A stretch of DNA of 64,000 nt from Marinomonas pontica (GCF_026191375.1 NZ_JAODTL010000033.1:1-64000), one strand, 5' to 3'; shown: positions 1-10,174, numbered from the stretch's first letter. Notes: a model not told the origin generated them from the sequence alone. Translations and numbers: made by a program.

Positions 1-53
1 TTGACGTGTCGTTCAACTCATTCACCTTAGTGATCCGCAAACCTAGGCTCGCG

Positions 54-83
54 TTGTTGTCCGTGTCAGTGGGTGCGTATAAT
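54..83 (+). promoter_or_regulatory. Promoter-like sequence at the window edge
   Basis: A perfect -10 hexamer TATAAT (78-83) lies 18 bases downstream of TTGTTG (54-59). It points into the antisense strand of msrQ, so no obvious target follows it, and the gene to its left is outside the window. It may be a chance match or serve a short unseen transcript. Confidence 0.2.
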
Positions 84-114
84 ACATTCCAAAATTTTCA
101 GCGCAAGCTCTTTT

Positions 115-720
115 TCATTTTTTATAAAAAAGTTTTTTGTAGCTTGGCAAGGAAGGAATTTTTACGATTAACAAAGGAATTAAAAATGCAGAAAAATAAA
201 CAGCCAGAGAAATGTCATCCTTTACCTGCCACCACAAGTGAGCAACCACTCCAATAGCCGCAATATACATCAAGCGATGCAAAGGCTTCCACTTTTTACC
301 TAATGCACGCACCATTCCTTTGGTACTGGTAATAGCAAGAACAGCCATAACAAACAACGCCATTACACCTACATAGATATAAGGCTTTTCAACCAAATCC
401 GAGCTAATCCAAGTCCAACTCAACCCAGCAAATAAAACCAAATAAATCAAAAAGTGAAGCAAACCATAAAAGAAAGCCGTTAACCCGATGAAACGGCGGT
501 AACGATTAACCACTTTTAGCGCTTTTATTTTTCCAACCAACGTCATTGCCATAACAGCAACAATAAAAACGGAAGCCCATATACCGCTCAATCTCATCAA
601 TAGCTTTCCAGGATCTGGAAAGTACTGCCCCAACAGCAAAGACACTAACATCCATAAAAACGGCAAAGCAAAGACCACTAAAACATATGGTTTTTCTTTC
701 CGATCCCAAAATCCAGCCAT
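115..720 (-). CDS. msrQ: MsrQ, heme-binding membrane subunit of the MsrPQ methionine sulfoxide reductase
   Basis: A 201-residue integral membrane protein of the YedZ/MsrQ (ferric reductase-like transmembrane) family. It passes electrons from the quinone pool through heme b to periplasmic MsrP, which repairs methionine sulfoxide in envelope proteins. About six hydrophobic helices are visible, with candidate heme-ligand histidines in LLHFLIY, KPLHRLMY and VAHLWW. It starts with ATG one base after the msrP stop, so the two genes are surely co-transcribed. Length is normal for the family. Confidence 0.93.
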   Translation of the reverse strand: MAGFWDRKEKPYVLVVFALPFLWMLVSLLLGQYFPDPGKLLMRLSGIWASVFIVAVMAMTLVGKIKALKVVNRYRRFIGLTAFFYGLLHFLIYLVLFAGLSWTWISSDLVEKPYIYVGVMALFVMAVLAITSTKGMVRALGKKWKPLHRLMYIAAIGVVAHLWWQVKDDISLAVYFSAFLIPLLIVKIPSLPSYKKLFYKK

Positions 721-721
721 A

Positions 722-1714
722 TCAATATAACCTTTTCAAATCCATACCGGCATACATAGAAGCAACCTCCTCTTCGTAACCATTAAACATTTTTGTTTCA
801 ATGACATTAGGAAAAAGAACGCCACCGGGCAAACGACGTTCTTGTTTCTGAGACCAGCGAGGATGATCGACATTCGGATTCACATTCGCATAAAAGCCAT
901 ATTCATTAGGAGCCAACATACTCCATGTCGTTTCAGGCATGGTTTCAACAAAGCGAATCTTCACAATAGATTTAATGCTTTTAAACCCATACTTCCATGG
1001 TAAAACCAGTCTCACTGGCGCACCATTTTGATTTGGCAATATACTTCCATACATACCAACAGCAAGCAAAGCCAAAGGATTCATCGCCTCATCAATGCGC
1101 AACCCTTCTCGATACGGCCAATCTAGGCCACCACCTCGCTGACCTGGCATTTGCTTAGGGTCATACAAAGTCTCGAAATAAACATATTTTGCTTTTGAGG
1201 TCGGTTCAAATTTTTTTAGAACGGTTGCAAGAGGAATACCAACCCAAGGAATCACCATTGACCACGCCTCCACACAACGAAGGCGATAAATTCGCTCTTC
1301 TAACATGGACTCTTTAATAATGTCCTCAATATCGAAAGTACCCGTCTTCCCCGCCTCACCTTCGACCGTGATCGTCCAGGGTGTCGTTTTGAACTGACTG
1401 GCTCTATCTTTAGGATCACTTTTTCCATACCCGAATTCATAAAAATTATTGTATGAAGTGGCAACGTCATAAGGAGATAATTTATCTTCCTTCCCGAATG
1501 AAGTTTCGGCAATATTATTGAAAGAAGACTGCAGAGATGAAGGTGGAGAAAGGGGACTACTGTCTTGAAGCGCGGCACTAACGTGGCCAATTCCCCCAAC
1601 ACTTAATGCAATACCACCAGTGGTCTTCATGAATTGACGACGATTCAAATACACAGATTTATCTGTGACCTCTGATTCGGAGCAATCAGAGGCTTTTCGA
1701 GTGAAAATTAGCAT
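722..1714 (-). CDS. msrP: MsrP, periplasmic protein-methionine-sulfoxide reductase catalytic subunit (molybdoenzyme)
   Basis: The molybdopterin-containing catalytic subunit, formerly YedY. I place the start at the ATG at 1714 because a good AGGGG ribosome site precedes it; a longer open frame reaches 1756. In this 330-residue version a Tat signal with twin arginines R25-R26 (RRQFMK) is followed by a hydrophobic stretch, implying folded export. The Mo-ligand cysteine is C147 in the RLRCVEAW motif. The sulfite-oxidase-type fold region continues to the end. It works with msrQ directly downstream. Its cofactor would come from the moaA-moaB-moeA block about 14 kb away. Confidence 0.95.
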   Translation of the reverse strand: MLIFTRKASDCSESEVTDKSVYLNRRQFMKTTGGIALSVGGIGHVSAALQDSSPLSPPSSLQSSFNNIAETSFGKEDKLSPYDVATSYNNFYEFGYGKSDPKDRASQFKTTPWTITVEGEAGKTGTFDIEDIIKESMLEERIYRLRCVEAWSMVIPWVGIPLATVLKKFEPTSKAKYVYFETLYDPKQMPGQRGGGLDWPYREGLRIDEAMNPLALLAVGMYGSILPNQNGAPVRLVLPWKYGFKSIKSIVKIRFVETMPETTWSMLAPNEYGFYANVNPNVDHPRWSQKQERRLPGGVLFPNVIETKMFNGYEEEVASMYAGMDLKRLY

Positions 1715-1808
1715 AGCGTGTCCCCTTTCTAATAGAAGAAATATTGACAAGGACACACGCTGCTAGTTCAAAATCATTTCCTAAAATTGCAACGGCAACA
1801 CCTAAGCA

Positions 1809-2579
1809 TTAACGCAATCGTTTGAAAACAATCCCAAGTGGTCCCCACAAACCATACAAACAAAAAACACACATTAAGGACAATGCCGGCTCAAGCGCAA
1901 TCAACACAAGAACTAAAACAGCAATCAACAGAACAACAAATGGCACTCTACCTTTCAAGTTTAAGTCCTTAAAACTGCGATATTTTACGTTACTCACCAT
2001 CAACAAACCGGTCAATGGCACAATCAACGCCATCATCGTTGCCAGAGTCTCGCCAGATACACCTTTATCATTCGCGGCCCAAATAATCCCAGCCACAATC
2101 GCCGCCGCGGCCGGACTGGGTAGGCCAGTAAAGTAACGCTTCTCTTCAACACCAAGCATCGTATTAAATCGAGCCAAACGAAGCGCCGCACCAACAGCAT
2201 AAATAAACGCAGCGATCCAACCCACTTTACCCAACGGCGCCAATGACCAAGTAAATACCACTAACGCCGGTGCAATACCAAAGGAAACCATATCGGCTAG
2301 CGAGTCGTATTCTGCTCCGAACGCACTTTGTGTATGTGTTAGACGAGCAACTCGCCCATCTAACGCATCAAACAACATGGATATAAAAATCGCCACAGCG
2401 GCATTCGCATAGTTTTCATTCATAGCTGCAATAATGGAATAAAAACCTGAAAAAAGTGCTGCCGTTGTAAATAAATTAGGCAGTAGATATACACCTTTAT
2501 GAGGTTGTTTTTTATCATCGCCCACGTCAATATCTTCTATCTCATCAACCGGTGACTTTTTCATATCGTCTGTCGACAT
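1809..2579 (-). CDS. pssA: CDP-diacylglycerol-serine O-phosphatidyltransferase
   Basis: Makes phosphatidylserine from CDP-diacylglycerol and serine, the first step to phosphatidylethanolamine, in the inner membrane. The CDP-alcohol phosphatidyltransferase signature is complete: D71, D74-G75, A78-R79, G88, D92 and D96 in the DALDGRVAR...YDSLAD segment. Several membrane helices follow. The start is the ATG at 2579, behind a GGAAGG-like site; an in-frame GTG 21 bases upstream lacks a ribosome site. The order pssA-msrP-msrQ matches what is known from Pseudomonas, where ilvC-ilvHI lie just upstream; here ilvIH sit 8 kb away. This is the membrane-bound type II enzyme (256 residues), not the larger E. 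coli form. Confidence 0.93.
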   Translation of the reverse strand: MSTDDMKKSPVDEIEDIDVGDDKKQPHKGVYLLPNLFTTAALFSGFYSIIAAMNENYANAAVAIFISMLFDALDGRVARLTHTQSAFGAEYDSLADMVSFGIAPALVVFTWSLAPLGKVGWIAAFIYAVGAALRLARFNTMLGVEEKRYFTGLPSPAAAAIVAGIIWAANDKGVSGETLATMMALIVPLTGLLMVSNVKYRSFKDLNLKGRVPFVVLLIAVLVLVLIALEPALSLMCVFCLYGLWGPLGIVFKRLR

Positions 2580-2607
2580 ACCATTAACCTTCCCATTCAC
2601 AAATCAT

Positions 2608-3891
2608 TTATACCAGCTTAGCAAAAGAACGCTTAGCGGCTTCTATTGTGTAATCGATATCTTCCTCAGTATGAGCCTGAGAAATAAACCCGGCTTCAAA
2701 CGCCGCTGGAGCAAAGTACACACCTTCCTCAAGCATGAAGTGAAAGAAGGCTTTGAACTTCTCTAGATCACACTTCTGTACATCAGCAAAGCCTTTAACC
2801 GCTTCCGCCTCAGTAAAGAAAAAGCCAAACATCCCCCCAACACTAACAACACAAAAAGGGACACCAGCCTCATCCGCGGCTTTTTTAAGACCCGAGACCA
2901 GTCGACTGGCTTTAGCTCCCAAGGTTTGATGAAAGCCTTCTTCCGTAATTTTGTTCAAAACCGCCAGACCCGCCACCATAGCCACAGGATTTCCTGACAA
3001 TGTACCTGCTTGATATACCGGACCTAATGGAGAAATACACTCCATGATGGCGCGTTTACCACCAAAAGCACCAACCGGCATACCTGCACCAATAACTTTA
3101 CCAAGTGTTGTAAGATCAGGAACGATACCAAAATGCTCTTGCGCCCCACCGAGTGCCACACGAAAGCCAGTCATAACCTCATCAAAAATCAACACCGCGC
3201 CAGACTCGTCACAGACTTTGCGTAACGTTTCCAAGAAACCCTCTACCGGCAAAATACAATTCATATTCCCAGCAACTGGCTCAACAATAATACAAGCAAT
3301 CTGATCCCCAATTTCGGCAAAACAGCGAGTCACTTCGTCAATATCATTGTATTGCAATGTAATTGTATGTTTAGCCAAATCAGCAGGAACACCTGGAGAA
3401 TTAGGCACGCCAAGCGTCAATGCACCAGAGCCTGCTTTTACGAGCAATGAATCAGAATGTCCATGATAACAACCTTCAAATTTTACGATTTTATCGCGTC
3501 CGGTATAACCTCGAGCCAAACGAATGGCGCTCATCGTCGCCTCTGTTCCAGAGTTCACCATACGCACCATATCCATAGAGGGAACCAGTTCGCATACTTT
3601 TTCAGCCATGGTGATCTCAACCTCTGTTGGAGCCCCAAAACTCAAACCAAAGTCAAGCTGCTGCCTTACCGCATCCAAAACATCTGGGTGAGAATGACCT
3701 AGAATCATCGGCCCCCATGAGCCAACGTAGTCGATATAACGTTTCTTATCTTCATCGTATACATAAGCCCCTTCCCCACGCTGGAAGAAAATAGGCGTTC
3801 CACCAACACCATTAAAAGCTCGCACTGGGGAGTTTACTCCTCCAGGAATTCGGTGTTGGGCGCGTGTGTATAGATCTTCAGAACGACTCAT
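2608..3891 (-). CDS. hemL: Glutamate-1-semialdehyde 2,1-aminomutase
   Basis: PLP enzyme that converts glutamate-1-semialdehyde to 5-aminolevulinate in the C5 route of heme synthesis. With the ATG at 3891 the protein is 427 residues, the usual length, and the PLP lysine falls at K265 in TLGKVIGAG, as in E. coli. Other family marks are NSGTEATM (substrate/PLP loop), CYHGHSD and the FDEVMTGFR segment with the PLP-binding aspartate. A TTG nine bases further out is a less likely start. It lies just upstream of pssA with a 28-base gap, but the two are functionally unrelated. Confidence 0.97.
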   Translation of the reverse strand: MSRSEDLYTRAQHRIPGGVNSPVRAFNGVGGTPIFFQRGEGAYVYDEDKKRYIDYVGSWGPMILGHSHPDVLDAVRQQLDFGLSFGAPTEVEITMAEKVCELVPSMDMVRMVNSGTEATMSAIRLARGYTGRDKIVKFEGCYHGHSDSLLVKAGSGALTLGVPNSPGVPADLAKHTITLQYNDIDEVTRCFAEIGDQIACIIVEPVAGNMNCILPVEGFLETLRKVCDESGAVLIFDEVMTGFRVALGGAQEHFGIVPDLTTLGKVIGAGMPVGAFGGKRAIMECISPLGPVYQAGTLSGNPVAMVAGLAVLNKITEEGFHQTLGAKASRLVSGLKKAADEAGVPFCVVSVGGMFGFFFTEAEAVKGFADVQKCDLEKFKAFFHFMLEEGVYFAPAAFEAGFISQAHTEEDIDYTIEAAKRSFAKLV

Positions 3892-4002
3892 ATTTTTCAA
3901 ATCCCGTAACTAATCATGTAAAAAGCAAGTGACCTTTAATAATCAAAAGGTCCACTCTCATAAAAACGTCAATACTCAACGAACTACGTCAGTGTAAAAG
4001 CA

Positions 4003-5755
4003 TTATTCTTCGTCATTTTCCAATAAAAACTGATCAAGACGATGTCGAGAAACCAAACAAAAAGAAGAGCCAGGTAAAGACACCAATACATCGGATTGAC
4101 CTGTTTTTTGAAACCAACTTAACACGGTTTCCAAAGACGACGGTTCCTCGATAACAGTAATATCAGAGGATATTAGCGCCTTATCCAAACTCATCGACAC
4201 CTTATCGTTCGACACAACAAGCCATTTTTGCGGCCCTATATCTAATGTTTGTACGACATCAAGAACGGCAATTCGACGCACTAAACGCCATTCATCTTCG
4301 TTTTTAAAAACGACATAGTCTACCATACTTGACGCTAAATCTTTTACTCTCTCAATGGGCACAATCATGGGAAGCAACACCACCTCTTCCGCCACAGGCT
4401 TGATCGTATGATGTCTAAGATAGCGTTGAAAGGCGCTAATATTCGAAGACACTCCCATAAAGCGCAAACGCTCGACAAAAACAGACTCCTGATGAAAGAA
4501 AACTCGCATGAATAAACAAGCCAATACAATCACAAACAAAGCCGGCACAATCACTTGCGAAGAATGCGTCATTTCAATAATCGCGACCAACGCCGTTAAT
4601 GGCGCCTGAAAACACGCCGCCATCATGGCCGCCATCCCGATCAAGGCAAACCACGCAATATCTATCACAGTGCTGTCGAACATGAGGGCAACATAACCCC
4701 CGTCAAACCACCAATGATAAAAGTAGGTCCGATCATGCCACCAGGAATACCCAAACCGATTGTTAAAGCCGTTAATACTGTTTTCACAAAAATCAATAAA
4801 AGCAGAGAATATACCACCAACTCCCCTGTTAATAAGCGACTAAGCGACAAGTAGCCACTCCCTAAGGCTTCAGGCAAATAGACCGCCGCCAGTGACGTAG
4901 CCAGCGCCACCAATGCAAACCGCAACCACACAGGTAGCGAACTTAAACGCCATAAATTTTTCTGTGTCTGCAAAAAAACCGCAGATAAAAACACAATAAA
5001 TACAACCAAGACAAAACACGCAAAAAACAAATCTAAAGAAAGCGACAGAGACGTAATGGCGTCAATGCTAAAAATATGCAGAGGACCAATAATATTGTGA
5101 CTGACCAAAGTGGCAATAACCGAGGACAACAAAACGGGGAGAACATAACGTTGGCGATATTCGAAAAAAATCACTTCAAAGGCAAACAGCACACCCGCTA
5201 ATGGCGTTTGAAATATAGCCGAAATTGCCCCAGCAACACCACAGGCCAAAAGTGTTTCAACACCGTATTGTGGCAACTTAGCCTTTTCAGCCAAATAGCT
5301 GCCTAAAGTAGCGCCAATATGAACCGCTGGCCCTTCTTTACCGATCGAAAGTCCACCCGCCAACCCTATCGCCGCTGAAAAAAATTGCACCACAGCATTG
5401 CCAATTGGCAGGTTCCCATGATGGTAATTCAGTCGCTCCACCACATAAGGCACGCCGACTTTATGGAGTCGAGATGGCAAAAGCAAAAAGACAATAGCAA
5501 GAACAGCACAAGAAAAACGGACAGGCCCACACGCCATTCAACAGGAAGTGATTCGAAAGCATCAAAGTCAGACGCCATAATATAGCGCACAGGCACATAG
5601 ATAACCGCGTAAAAAAACGCCATCAACAACCCGCTAAACAAACCACATACCGTGCCAAGCACAGCCAAAATCAGCAGATCATCGTATGATTTTGCGTTGT
5701 TAGACCAGCGCTCTTTGAACTTGAACCCTTTCAGATCGCAACCCCACTTAGTCAT
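4003..5755 (-). pseudogene. ClC-family chloride channel/transporter, interrupted by two frameshifts
   Basis: Three overlapping frames together encode one ClC protein of about 584 residues. The N-terminal part (5755 to about 5485) has the first helices. The middle part holds GVPYVVERL and the gating-glutamate motif GKEGPAVH, plus the pore motif GIPGGMIGP. The C-terminal part has FALIGMAAMM and a cytoplasmic tail resembling a degenerate CBS pair. At the E. coli ClC 'proton glutamate' position I read Val (FAFEV), which could mean channel-like rather than antiport behaviour; this is an eye alignment. The first break is repaired by one base in the A-runs at 5479-5489, the second by one C in the C5 run at 4697-4701. 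Either a real pseudogene or two sequence errors. Confidence 0.85.
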
Positions 5756-5850
5756 GTCTATAACATTGATTAACCATTCAATCAGTTATAAAACAAAGCC
5801 ACAATGCACAGAACAAAAATACTTTTACTTCTTTGCTTACCGTTCGCTAC

Positions 5851-6279
5851 TTACCAGCGATCCACGCGATTTGCCAAACACATGTGAGTCACAACTTTAT
5901 CAAGATTTGGCCAGCTGTCCATTTCACTGCGAATGGCATTTAACCGAGACATAGAATGTGTTTGAACCAATAACATTAAGTCCAAATCACCACTGATTGA
6001 ATGCGCCATTTTTATTTCTGGAATACTTTCGATGTAAGGCTGCACAAGATCACAAGACAAAGGACGGAATGTTAGAGCCAAATACGCAGTAACCCCTTCC
6101 TCTTTTGATACGGAGGTATGAGCATGGTATCCCGTAATAGTGCAGTTATCTTCCATTCGCTTAATACGCTCAGTGACGGCAGAACGGGATAAATTTACCT
6201 GACGGCTAATATCAGATACTGAAAGCCGGGCATCACTCACCAATAACGCCAATATCTTTTGATCGTAATGATCCGCCAC
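5851..6279 (-). CDS. Lrp/AsnC-family transcriptional regulator
   Basis: A 142-residue protein with an N-terminal winged helix-turn-helix (DISRQVNLSRSAVTERIKRME) and a C-terminal RAM/AsnC effector domain. It begins with GTG at 6279, preceded by a GAGG site. It is divergent from an amino-acid exporter gene with about 150 bases between starts, the usual arrangement for an Lrp-type local regulator and its transporter target. Effector (perhaps methionine or a branched-chain amino acid) is inferred only from that neighbour. Confidence 0.85.
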   Translation of the reverse strand: MADHYDQKILALLVSDARLSVSDISRQVNLSRSAVTERIKRMEDNCTITGYHAHTSVSKEEGVTAYLALTFRPLSCDLVQPYIESIPEIKMAHSISGDLDLMLLVQTHSMSRLNAIRSEMDSWPNLDKVVTHMCLANRVDRW

Positions 6280-6426
6280 TTCAAAATCCTCTTTTATTAT
6301 TTGTCATTCAACTTGACGGTTATTCCGACAAAGTGCGCCCTAAAAAGGTCAACTTGTATAGCGTATTTCTACCGCGCGTATTTTATCCTTAGCGACGATA
6401 AAAAACAGCTTAATAAAGGCAAACTC

Positions 6427-7704
6427 ATGACCCAATACAAAAAAACGCTGGGCCCATTACAGGGCATCGCAATGACAGTAACCACCTTCATCGGCACAGG
6501 CCTGATGATATTACCAGCAATGTCCGTTTCACAGGCTGGATCTTTTGCCTTTTATGCCTGGTTAATCACCGCAGCATTGGTCATCCCTATTGCCTTTATC
6601 TTTGCTCTGTTGGGCTCGAAATACCCTTCCGCTGGCGGTGCCTCTCATTACATCGGGCGAGCATTTGGTGGCCGCTATGAAAAAGCCGTAGGCTGGTTGT
6701 TTTTAAGTATCCTCTTAGTGGGGCCTGCTGTGGCCATCAAAGTCGCGGCAGCCTATCTGACCATCATATTTAAAACCTCAGACCAGTGGATTTTAGCGTT
6801 TAGCCTGCTCACTCTAGCGGGGATGCTTTTGTTTGCTATTGTCGGCATGCAAACATCAGCTCGCTTTCAAACCTGCATTGTCATCATTATGATTGGAACC
6901 ATTTTATGGCTTTGCACCATTGGCAATGTCATTGATAGCCGTCAAGTGATAGCGGCGCCTACCACTGCACCAGAATGGCAACAAACCCTGTATGCCACAG
7001 GCGTAATATTTTGGTGCTTTTTGGGGATTGAAGTCATGGCCCACATGGGGGCCGAATTTAAAAACCCAACCAGAGACTTCCCTATTGCCTTGCTAGGCGG
7101 CATTATCATCGTCATTCTTGCTTATTTGAGTTTAGTGCTGCTCATCGCTTGGCACCAGACCTATGGCGACGAAATCACTAACAGCCAGTCATTGGCATTG
7201 CTTGTAAGTAAGCTAGTGGGTGAAACAAGCAGCAGACTCTTCGCATTAGGCGCTTACATCATCGCGTTCGCGAATGTTGCCATCTACATTTTAGGCTTTT
7301 CACGCATGATTCAATCCATGGCACAACAAGGGGCGCTACCGAGAACGTTTATCGAACTCAATAAAAATGGCTCTCCAGCAAAAGCGGTATTATTAGTGGG
7401 TGTTGTGACCTTACTTTCCATCGTGTTCTCAGAACTATCGGGCTGGAAAATGTCGTGGTTTATTGAAATGACAAATGGCAGCTTTTTACTTATTTACACG
7501 CTCACCTGCATTGCGGCATTTAAGCTGGTGAATCGCATGGCTCAATGGTTGGCTGCTGTCGCACTAATAAGCTGTGGCGTCATGGTTCTGTTTATTGGTA
7601 AGAGCATGTTGTTCGCCGTTGTCGCTTTTTGTTTGGCACTCAGCTATGAACACTTGAGATCACCAAAAAGCCCGATCAAAGGCTCGAAACTTCATGTACA
7701 ATAA
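6427..7704 (+). CDS. APC-superfamily amino acid transporter, YjeH-like (methionine/branched-chain amino acid exporter family)
   Basis: A 425-residue, roughly 12-helix transporter. The segments GIAMTVTTFIGTG, YPSAGGASHYIGRAFG and FWCFLGIEVMAHMGAEFKNP closely follow E. coli YjeH, an exporter of L-methionine and branched-chain amino acids. The open frame extends upstream to 6259, but the ATG at 6427 with AAAGG in front and the matching N-terminus decide the start. It is divergent from an Lrp-type gene and only 63 bases upstream of luxS on the same strand, so it may be co-transcribed with luxS. Direction of transport is inferred from homology. Confidence 0.85.
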   Translation: MTQYKKTLGPLQGIAMTVTTFIGTGLMILPAMSVSQAGSFAFYAWLITAALVIPIAFIFALLGSKYPSAGGASHYIGRAFGGRYEKAVGWLFLSILLVGPAVAIKVAAAYLTIIFKTSDQWILAFSLLTLAGMLLFAIVGMQTSARFQTCIVIIMIGTILWLCTIGNVIDSRQVIAAPTTAPEWQQTLYATGVIFWCFLGIEVMAHMGAEFKNPTRDFPIALLGGIIIVILAYLSLVLLIAWHQTYGDEITNSQSLALLVSKLVGETSSRLFALGAYIIAFANVAIYILGFSRMIQSMAQQGALPRTFIELNKNGSPAKAVLLVGVVTLLSIVFSELSGWKMSWFIEMTNGSFLLIYTLTCIAAFKLVNRMAQWLAAVALISCGVMVLFIGKSMLFAVVAFCLALSYEHLRSPKSPIKGSKLHVQ

Positions 7705-7767
7705 CAGCAATTAATATCACCATTTATAAACAACGATAAGTTCGTTGAGTTCAATAGGAGAGATTTT

Positions 7768-8280
7768 ATGCCATTATTAGACAGCTTTCGTGTCGACCAC
7801 ACGCGCATGGACGCACCTGCAGTACGTGTAGCCAAATCCATGTCTACGCCCAAAGGCGATGACATTACTGTATTTGATTTACGCTTCTGCGTTCCAAACG
7901 AAGAAATCCTTTCAGAGAAAGGCATTCACACCCTAGAACATTTATTTGCGGGCTTCATGCGTGAGCACCTAAACAGTGACAGCGTTGAAATTATCGATAT
8001 TTCACCAATGGGTTGCCGTACTGGTTTTTACATGAGCCTAATTGGCACACCTTCGGAAGACACCGTGGCGGCATCTTGGAAAGCCGCTATGGAAGACGTA
8101 TTAAAAGTTAAAGCCAAATCTGACATTCCAGAACTAAACGAATACCAATGTGGCACTTACGAGATGCATTCCCTAGAAGAAGCGCAAGAAATCGCAAAAA
8201 TGATTCTAGATCGTGATGTAAAAGTAAACAGCAATGAAGAACTGTACCTTAGCGAAGAGTTCCTAAAAGAACACAGCTAA
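7768..8280 (+). CDS. luxS: S-ribosylhomocysteine lyase (autoinducer-2 synthase)
   Basis: Cleaves S-ribosylhomocysteine to homocysteine and DPD, the AI-2 precursor, in the activated methyl cycle. All key residues are present: metal ligands H54, H58 (HTLEH) and C128 (EYQCGTY) and catalytic C83 in GCRTGFY. The 170-residue length is typical, and the start has an AGGAGA site. A strong terminator follows. The upstream YjeH-like methionine exporter gives a plausible metabolic link, since LuxS yields the methionine precursor homocysteine. Whether AI-2 signalling occurs cannot be told here. Confidence 0.97.
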   Translation: MPLLDSFRVDHTRMDAPAVRVAKSMSTPKGDDITVFDLRFCVPNEEILSEKGIHTLEHLFAGFMREHLNSDSVEIIDISPMGCRTGFYMSLIGTPSEDTVAASWKAAMEDVLKVKAKSDIPELNEYQCGTYEMHSLEEAQEIAKMILDRDVKVNSNEELYLSEEFLKEHS

Positions 8281-8302
8281 GCATTTGTACTGAGTTTGAA
8301 CA

Positions 8303-8333
8303 AAAAAAGGTGGCCAATACGCCACCTTTTTTA
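8303..8333. terminator. Bidirectional Rho-independent terminator between luxS and the LysE-type gene
   Basis: Stem GGTGGC/GCCACC around loop CAATAC, flanked by A7 and T6 runs, so it can act for luxS (plus) and for the convergent exporter gene ending at 8358 (minus). Confidence 0.85.
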
Positions 8334-8357
8334 TTTCTGCTTAAAATAATGTACGTC

Positions 8358-8993
8358 TTAAGCTCGGGTAGCCGTTGCTAAAAATGCGCTCGCCAAAACA
8401 AACACACTGCCCATACCGCGATTTAAGTTTTTCATGCCTTTAGGGCTGCGAATTAAGCGACGAATTTGCTTACCACTCATGGCATACACGTAAGCAGCAA
8501 TAAACTCAGTCAAACAAAAAGTCAGTCCCATCCAGAAAAACTGCATTGGTACGGGTTGGCTAAGATCCAGCAGCTGCGGAAAAATAGCCGTAAACAACAA
8601 AACGGCCTTAGGATTGCCAATGGCAACCAAAAATTCTTGGCGCATTCTGGCCAAATTTCCACGCTTTGCCTTAGTTCCTACTTCACTTTCGTGTTCTTCA
8701 AGCACAACGGCCGCACTGCGCCACGTTTTAATGCCAACATAAAACAAGTAAGCGACACCAAACCACTTGATCACGCTAAACCAAAAGGTAGAAGACACAA
8801 TAATAGCGCCCAAACCTAAAGCAGAAACCAGCATCAAGATACTAAATGCAAGGTTTCGACCAACGACGGCAATCACAGCTTTTGTAGCGCCTACCTGAAT
8901 ACCGTTGTGCATCGCGGTAAAATTATTGGGGCCAGGCCCTAATGAAAGCAACATTAATAAAGGGGCTGTTGCTAACCACACACTGAATGTCAT
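8358..8993 (-). CDS. LysE/RhtB-family amino acid exporter
   Basis: A 211-residue, five-to-six-helix protein. The family hallmark LSLGPGPNNFTAMHNGIQVG sits near the N-terminus, and GNPKAVLLFTAIFPQ matches the conserved second half of RhtB/LeuE proteins. It would export a neutral or basic amino acid or derivative through the inner membrane; the substrate cannot be read from sequence. Converges on luxS across a shared terminator. Upstream, a 22-base dyad (9023-9044) may be its operator. Confidence 0.9.
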   Translation of the reverse strand: MTFSVWLATAPLLMLLSLGPGPNNFTAMHNGIQVGATKAVIAVVGRNLAFSILMLVSALGLGAIIVSSTFWFSVIKWFGVAYLFYVGIKTWRSAAVVLEEHESEVGTKAKRGNLARMRQEFLVAIGNPKAVLLFTAIFPQLLDLSQPVPMQFFWMGLTFCLTEFIAAYVYAMSGKQIRRLIRSPKGMKNLNRGMGSVFVLASAFLATATRA

Positions 8994-8995
8994 TT

Positions 8996-9105
8996 TTGTC
9001 TATACCGTTTTAGGTTTGTTAATTTTGACTCGATTTGGTCAAAAATGGAGCGCCACTTTACCGACAAATTTACAAAATGTCAGCCCATTGCTTGGGCTTT
9101 TTATT
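8996..9105 (+). ncRNA. Possible small RNA with its own promoter and terminator
   Basis: The 299-base region between two divergent transporter genes holds a promoter-like pair (TTGTCT 8996-9001, 17-base spacer, TTAATT 9019-9024) and then a Rho-independent terminator on the same strand (AGCCCA 9082-9087, loop, TGGGCT 9093-9098, then TTTTA). No reading frame lies between. A transcript of about 70-75 bases is possible. The -10 is not consensus, so this is tentative. Confidence 0.25.
9023..9044. promoter_or_regulatory. Inverted repeat upstream of the LysE-type gene
   Basis: A perfect dyad TTTTGAC-N8-GTCAAAA lies 30 bases upstream of the minus-strand exporter start at 8993, a good place for a repressor or activator site. 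The binding protein is unknown; the two Lrp-type and one LysR-type regulators in the window are candidates. Confidence 0.35.
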
Positions 9106-9292
9106 GTTCAACAAGTGAATAAAATAAGGTGTATAAAAATCCATCATTTACTGACCTTTGATACAGAAGAAAATTCATAGATTTGCCTTTTTAAACAAAG
9201 CAAAGGCATAAAAAGCCCTTTTATTCACGCTGTGGGCTCTCGACACTACCCTTTAAAATAACGGCTTCAACAACACAGCCCAGAGGGTAACT

Positions 9293-10174
9293 ATGTCAAT
9301 CGCTCACCTTTTATTATGGACAACCGCTGCTATTTGGGGATTCGCATTTGTCGCCCAAAGTGTTGGCATGGAAAGTTTGGGGCCTCACAGTTTTAATGCC
9401 GTTCGGTTTTTACTCGCGACACTATCATTGTTGCCCCTTTTGTATTTATTCAAATCCAACAAAGCGCAGGAGAAGAAAAAGCTTTGGGTTGGAGGTATGG
9501 CTGCTGGTAGCTGTTTATTTCTTGGATTTACTTGTCAGCAAATAGGGTTGCAATACACAACCGCAGGAAATGCGGGTTTTATCACCAGCATGTACATCGT
9601 TTTTGTTCCCATACTAGGACTTTTGCTGGGACATAAAACAGAAAAGCACACATGGGTTGGTGTTGCTCTTGCATTGGTCGGACTGTACAGCCTGACTGTT
9701 GGACCAAACTTAGCCATCAATAAAGGCGATGCGATTGAATTACTTGGCACTTTATTTTGGACTGGGCACGTATTGCTTATTGGTTATTTGTCCCGATATG
9801 TATCCGCTTTACCGCTTTCAATTGTGCAGTTTTTCGTAGCGACCCTATTGGCGACAGTGACGGCTTTCGCATTAGAATCGCCCACGATAGAAGACATAAA
9901 AATGGCATGGTGGCCATTGGTCTACGCAGGGGTTGCGTCGTCAGGCATTGCTTTCACATTGCAAACGCTTGGACAAAAAAACGTGTCACCAAGTGTCAGC
10001 GCTCTTATTCTTTCTTCTGAAGCGGTGTTTGCCGTATTAGGCGGCTGGTTATTTATGGAGGAAACGCTGTCCACTCGTGCTTTAGTTGGCTGCGGCTTCA
10101 TCATGACAGGGATGATTATTAGTCAATGGCCACGCCAGACTAAGCCCGCAATAGAGCTTGCTCAACAACCTTAA
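9293..10174 (+). CDS. EamA/DMT-superfamily transporter
   Basis: A 293-residue protein with ten predicted helices in two EamA repeats: the first begins WTTAAIWGFAFVAQS, the second covers the GTLFWTGHVLLIGYLSRY region. The ending repeat SPSVSALILSSEAVFAVLGGWLFMEE is represented here by SVSALILSSEAVFAVLGG. These proteins move amino acids or metabolites across the inner membrane; substrate unknown. The start has a GAGGG site. Its stop codon overlaps the stop of the convergent Lrp-type gene in the shared sequence TTAA (10171-10174). Confidence 0.9.
   Translation: MSIAHLLLWTTAAIWGFAFVAQSVGMESLGPHSFNAVRFLLATLSLLPLLYLFKSNKAQEKKKLWVGGMAAGSCLFLGFTCQQIGLQYTTAGNAGFITSMYIVFVPILGLLLGHKTEKHTWVGVALALVGLYSLTVGPNLAINKGDAIELLGTLFWTGHVLLIGYLSRYVSALPLSIVQFFVATLLATVTAFALESPTIEDIKMAWWPLVYAGVASSGIAFTLQTLGQKNVSPSVSALILSSEAVFAVLGGWLFMEETLSTRALVGCGFIMTGMIISQWPRQTKPAIELAQQP

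Noticed and set aside
1822-2136. 104-residue open frame antisense to pssA
   Set aside because: Complement of the conserved pssA gene, no independent support.
6259-6426. Upstream extension of the YjeH-like exporter frame
   Set aside because: Overlaps the divergent Lrp gene start and promoter region; the ATG at 6427 has a proper ribosome site and matches the family N-terminus.
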